From contig NZ_JACHOS010000016.1 of assembly GCF_014199985.1 (NCBI RefSeq), forward strand, positions 83,190 through 147,189: DNA of 64,000 bases, in the 5' to 3' direction. Made by a program: the position numbers and the translations under genes. The notes beneath the pieces were generated by a model. It was not told the DNA's origin, did not search any database, and saw only the letters and a list, made by a program, of their open reading frames with translations. Positions 62,408-64,000 of this stretch are shown here, one piece after another. The DNA comes from Methylorubrum rhodesianum (GTDB taxonomy: Bacteria > Pseudomonadota > Alphaproteobacteria > Rhizobiales > Beijerinckiaceae). How positions within the stretch are numbered: position 1 is the first letter of the stretch; each line of letters starts with the position of its first letter.

Positions 62408-63682
62408 TCAACCCGGAGCGAGGACGAGACCGCCCAGGGCCGTCAGCACGACGACGCTCCAGGGCGGCGCCCTCCAGACGGTCAGTAGAACGAAGGCGAC
62501 CGCGGCGAGGGCAAAGTCGCGCGGCGTGCCGACTGCGCCGGTCCAGACCGGATCGTAGAGGGCCGCAGCCAGGATACCGACCACGGCGGCGTTGGTCCCG
62601 CGCATGGCGGCCCGCGCCGCCGGTCGTGCCCGGACGGCATCCCAGAACGGCAGCGTTCCGTAGACGAGCAGGAGACCCGGCAGGAAGATCGCGACCAGCG
62701 CCAGAGCGGCTCCGACCGGGCCGTTCGGTCCCGGCTCCGCCACGGCACCAAGATAGGCGGCCACCGTGAAGAGCGGTCCCGGAACGGCCTGGGCCGCACC
62801 GTAGCCGGCCAGGAACGCGTCCGGCGACACCCAGCCGGGTTCGACCACCGCCGAGCGCAGCAGCGGCAGGACGACGTGGCCGCCGCCGAAGACGAAGGCA
62901 CCGGAACGGAAGAAGGCGTCCGACACTGCCAGGGCGTGCGAGCCGAGCCCCTGTGCGAGGACGGGCAGTCCGATCAACAGGAGCAGGAAGAGAGCGCCCG
63001 CGACGCCGCCGGCCCGGCGCGAGATCGGAACGGCGCGCGGGCCGCCGCCCGGCCCGTCATCCGAGCGGCACAGAACGAGCCCCGCGACGGCGCCGAGGGC
63101 GATCGCCAGGATCTGGCTGAACGCCGTGGGGGCAAAGACGGTGAGGAGGAGCGCGCCGAGGGCGAGCGAGGCCCTTGGACGATCGGGCGTGAGCGAGCGG
63201 GCCATGCCCCAGACCGCCTGTGCCACTACCGCCACCGCGACGAGCTTGAGCCCGTGGATCAGTCCTTCGGCGACCGGGCCGGAGAGCGCGCTCGCACCGT
63301 AGGCAAAGGTCACCAGCAGAAGCGCGGAGGGAAGCGTGAAGGCCGTCCAGGCCGCGAGACCGCCGAGGAGGCCTCCGCCCCGCAGGATTCCCAGGGCGAA
63401 GCCGACCTGGCTCGAGGCAGGTCCCGGCAGGAATTGGCAGAGGGCGACGAGGTCGGCATAGCCCGCCTCGTCGATCCAGCGGCGACGCGTCACCAGGGTG
63501 TGCCGGAAATAGCCGAGATGGGCGATCGGACCGCCGAAGGAGGTCAGGCCGAGCTTGAGGAAGACGAGGAACACCTCGCCGACGCGCCCCGGCCCGCCTC
63601 TTGGGACGGCGGCGAACCGCTCATCCTCCGTCGCCGACGCAGGAGGGGCGGCGCTCATCGTGACGTTTCCCCGAACATTCAT
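62408..63682 (-). CDS. chrA: ChrA-family chromate transporter, two-domain form
   Basis: A 424-aa CHR-family inner-membrane protein in the long, duplicated form. The N-terminal domain begins FLKLGLTSFGGPIAHLGYFR with CQFLPGPASSQVGFALG; the C-terminal domain repeats the pattern (FRSGAFVFGGGHVVLPLL, AAQAVPGPLFTVAAYLG). About ten to twelve membrane helices. Exports chromate by proton or sulfate exchange in known members. No chrB or chrF regulator lies beside it, so chromate resistance is only inferred. ATG at 63682 follows GAGGCGGC; ATG at 63658 is an alternative. Confidence 0.9.
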   Translation of the reverse strand: MNVRGNVTMSAAPPASATEDERFAAVPRGGPGRVGEVFLVFLKLGLTSFGGPIAHLGYFRHTLVTRRRWIDEAGYADLVALCQFLPGPASSQVGFALGILRGGGLLGGLAAWTAFTLPSALLLVTFAYGASALSGPVAEGLIHGLKLVAVAVVAQAVWGMARSLTPDRPRASLALGALLLTVFAPTAFSQILAIALGAVAGLVLCRSDDGPGGGPRAVPISRRAGGVAGALFLLLLIGLPVLAQGLGSHALAVSDAFFRSGAFVFGGGHVVLPLLRSAVVEPGWVSPDAFLAGYGAAQAVPGPLFTVAAYLGAVAEPGPNGPVGAALALVAIFLPGLLLVYGTLPFWDAVRARPAARAAMRGTNAAVVGILAAALYDPVWTGAVGTPRDFALAAVAFVLLTVWRAPPWSVVVLTALGGLVLAPG

Positions 63683-63912
63683 GCCGCCTCACGCAGAGGC
63701 CCAGGCGCTCGGATGCGGCCTGTGCAACCTTCATCCTATAGCGCCGGCCGCCGGCACGGCCCAGGCACGCCCTGGAGCTCCCTCCCCTCTTTGGGCCGGG
63801 GGCCCGATCCATGGGCGGCGGGCGGCTCTGGTGGTGCGGCCGGGAACGTCAAAAGGCCCGCGCGGCGCGAGCCGGCGGGCTGTCGTGTTCCGTGGTAGGT
63901 GATGTGTGATGT

Positions 63913-63989
<77 letters not shown>

Positions 63990-64000
63990 CCGAAGCGCTG

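Overview
The window is high-GC DNA of an alphaproteobacterium, most likely a Methylobacterium or Methylorubrum species (Hyphomicrobiales). The pointers are two small Gly-rich secreted proteins of the GCG_CRPN type, a BcsS/BcsA/BcsB/BcsZ cellulose locus, an HWE-type fused sensor kinase, an FNR-type regulator beside cydDC/cydABX, and the codon use. By eye the first ~8.5 kb looks less GC-rich and less densely coded than the rest, which suggests an accessory stretch.

Layout. 1-2848 (minus): phosphoketolase followed by a HAD phosphatase cut by the window edge. 2.8-8.5 kb: small secreted proteins, a GNAT acetyltransferase, a DUF4344 metallopeptidase, a possibly frameshifted gene and a membrane protein. 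8.9-14.1 kb: an RND efflux pair and a PPK2 kinase. 14.2-16.8 kb (minus): phosphotransacetylase, a collapsed acetate kinase remnant, a small conserved protein and FabI. 17.4-21.1 kb: a translationally coupled marR-FUSC-DUF1656-HlyD efflux operon. 21.2-24.5 kb (minus): a tandem glycine riboswitch, L,D-transpeptidase, UPF0126/glycine-transporter-family protein and M20 amidohydrolase. 24.8-30 kb: a stand-alone CheB, a CheB-CheR-PAS-HWE kinase and a single-domain response regulator. 31-36.4 kb: TetR and a second RND pair. 36.4-45.9 kb: a NikR-like regulator, a universal stress protein with a cytochrome c, an FNR-type regulator, cydDC and cydABX. 46-48.7 kb: DeoR regulator, dispersed repeat, amidase. 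49.1-62.4 kb: a degenerate hybrid kinase and the cellulose genes bcsS, bcsA, bcsB, bcsZ, a BcsK-like TPR protein and a BcsN-like protein. 62.4-64 kb: ChrA transporter and initiator tRNA-Met.

How genes work together. Phosphoketolase makes acetyl-phosphate and the Pta-family enzyme converts it to acetyl-CoA; the kinase that would release acetate survives only as its two ends. A low-oxygen block (FNR-type regulator, FNR-like boxes, cytochrome bd with its assembly ABC transporter and CydX, USP and cytochrome c) is compact. The glycine riboswitch precedes a cell-wall cross-linking enzyme and a putative glycine transporter, which suggests a glycine-stress unit rather than the usual gcv operon.
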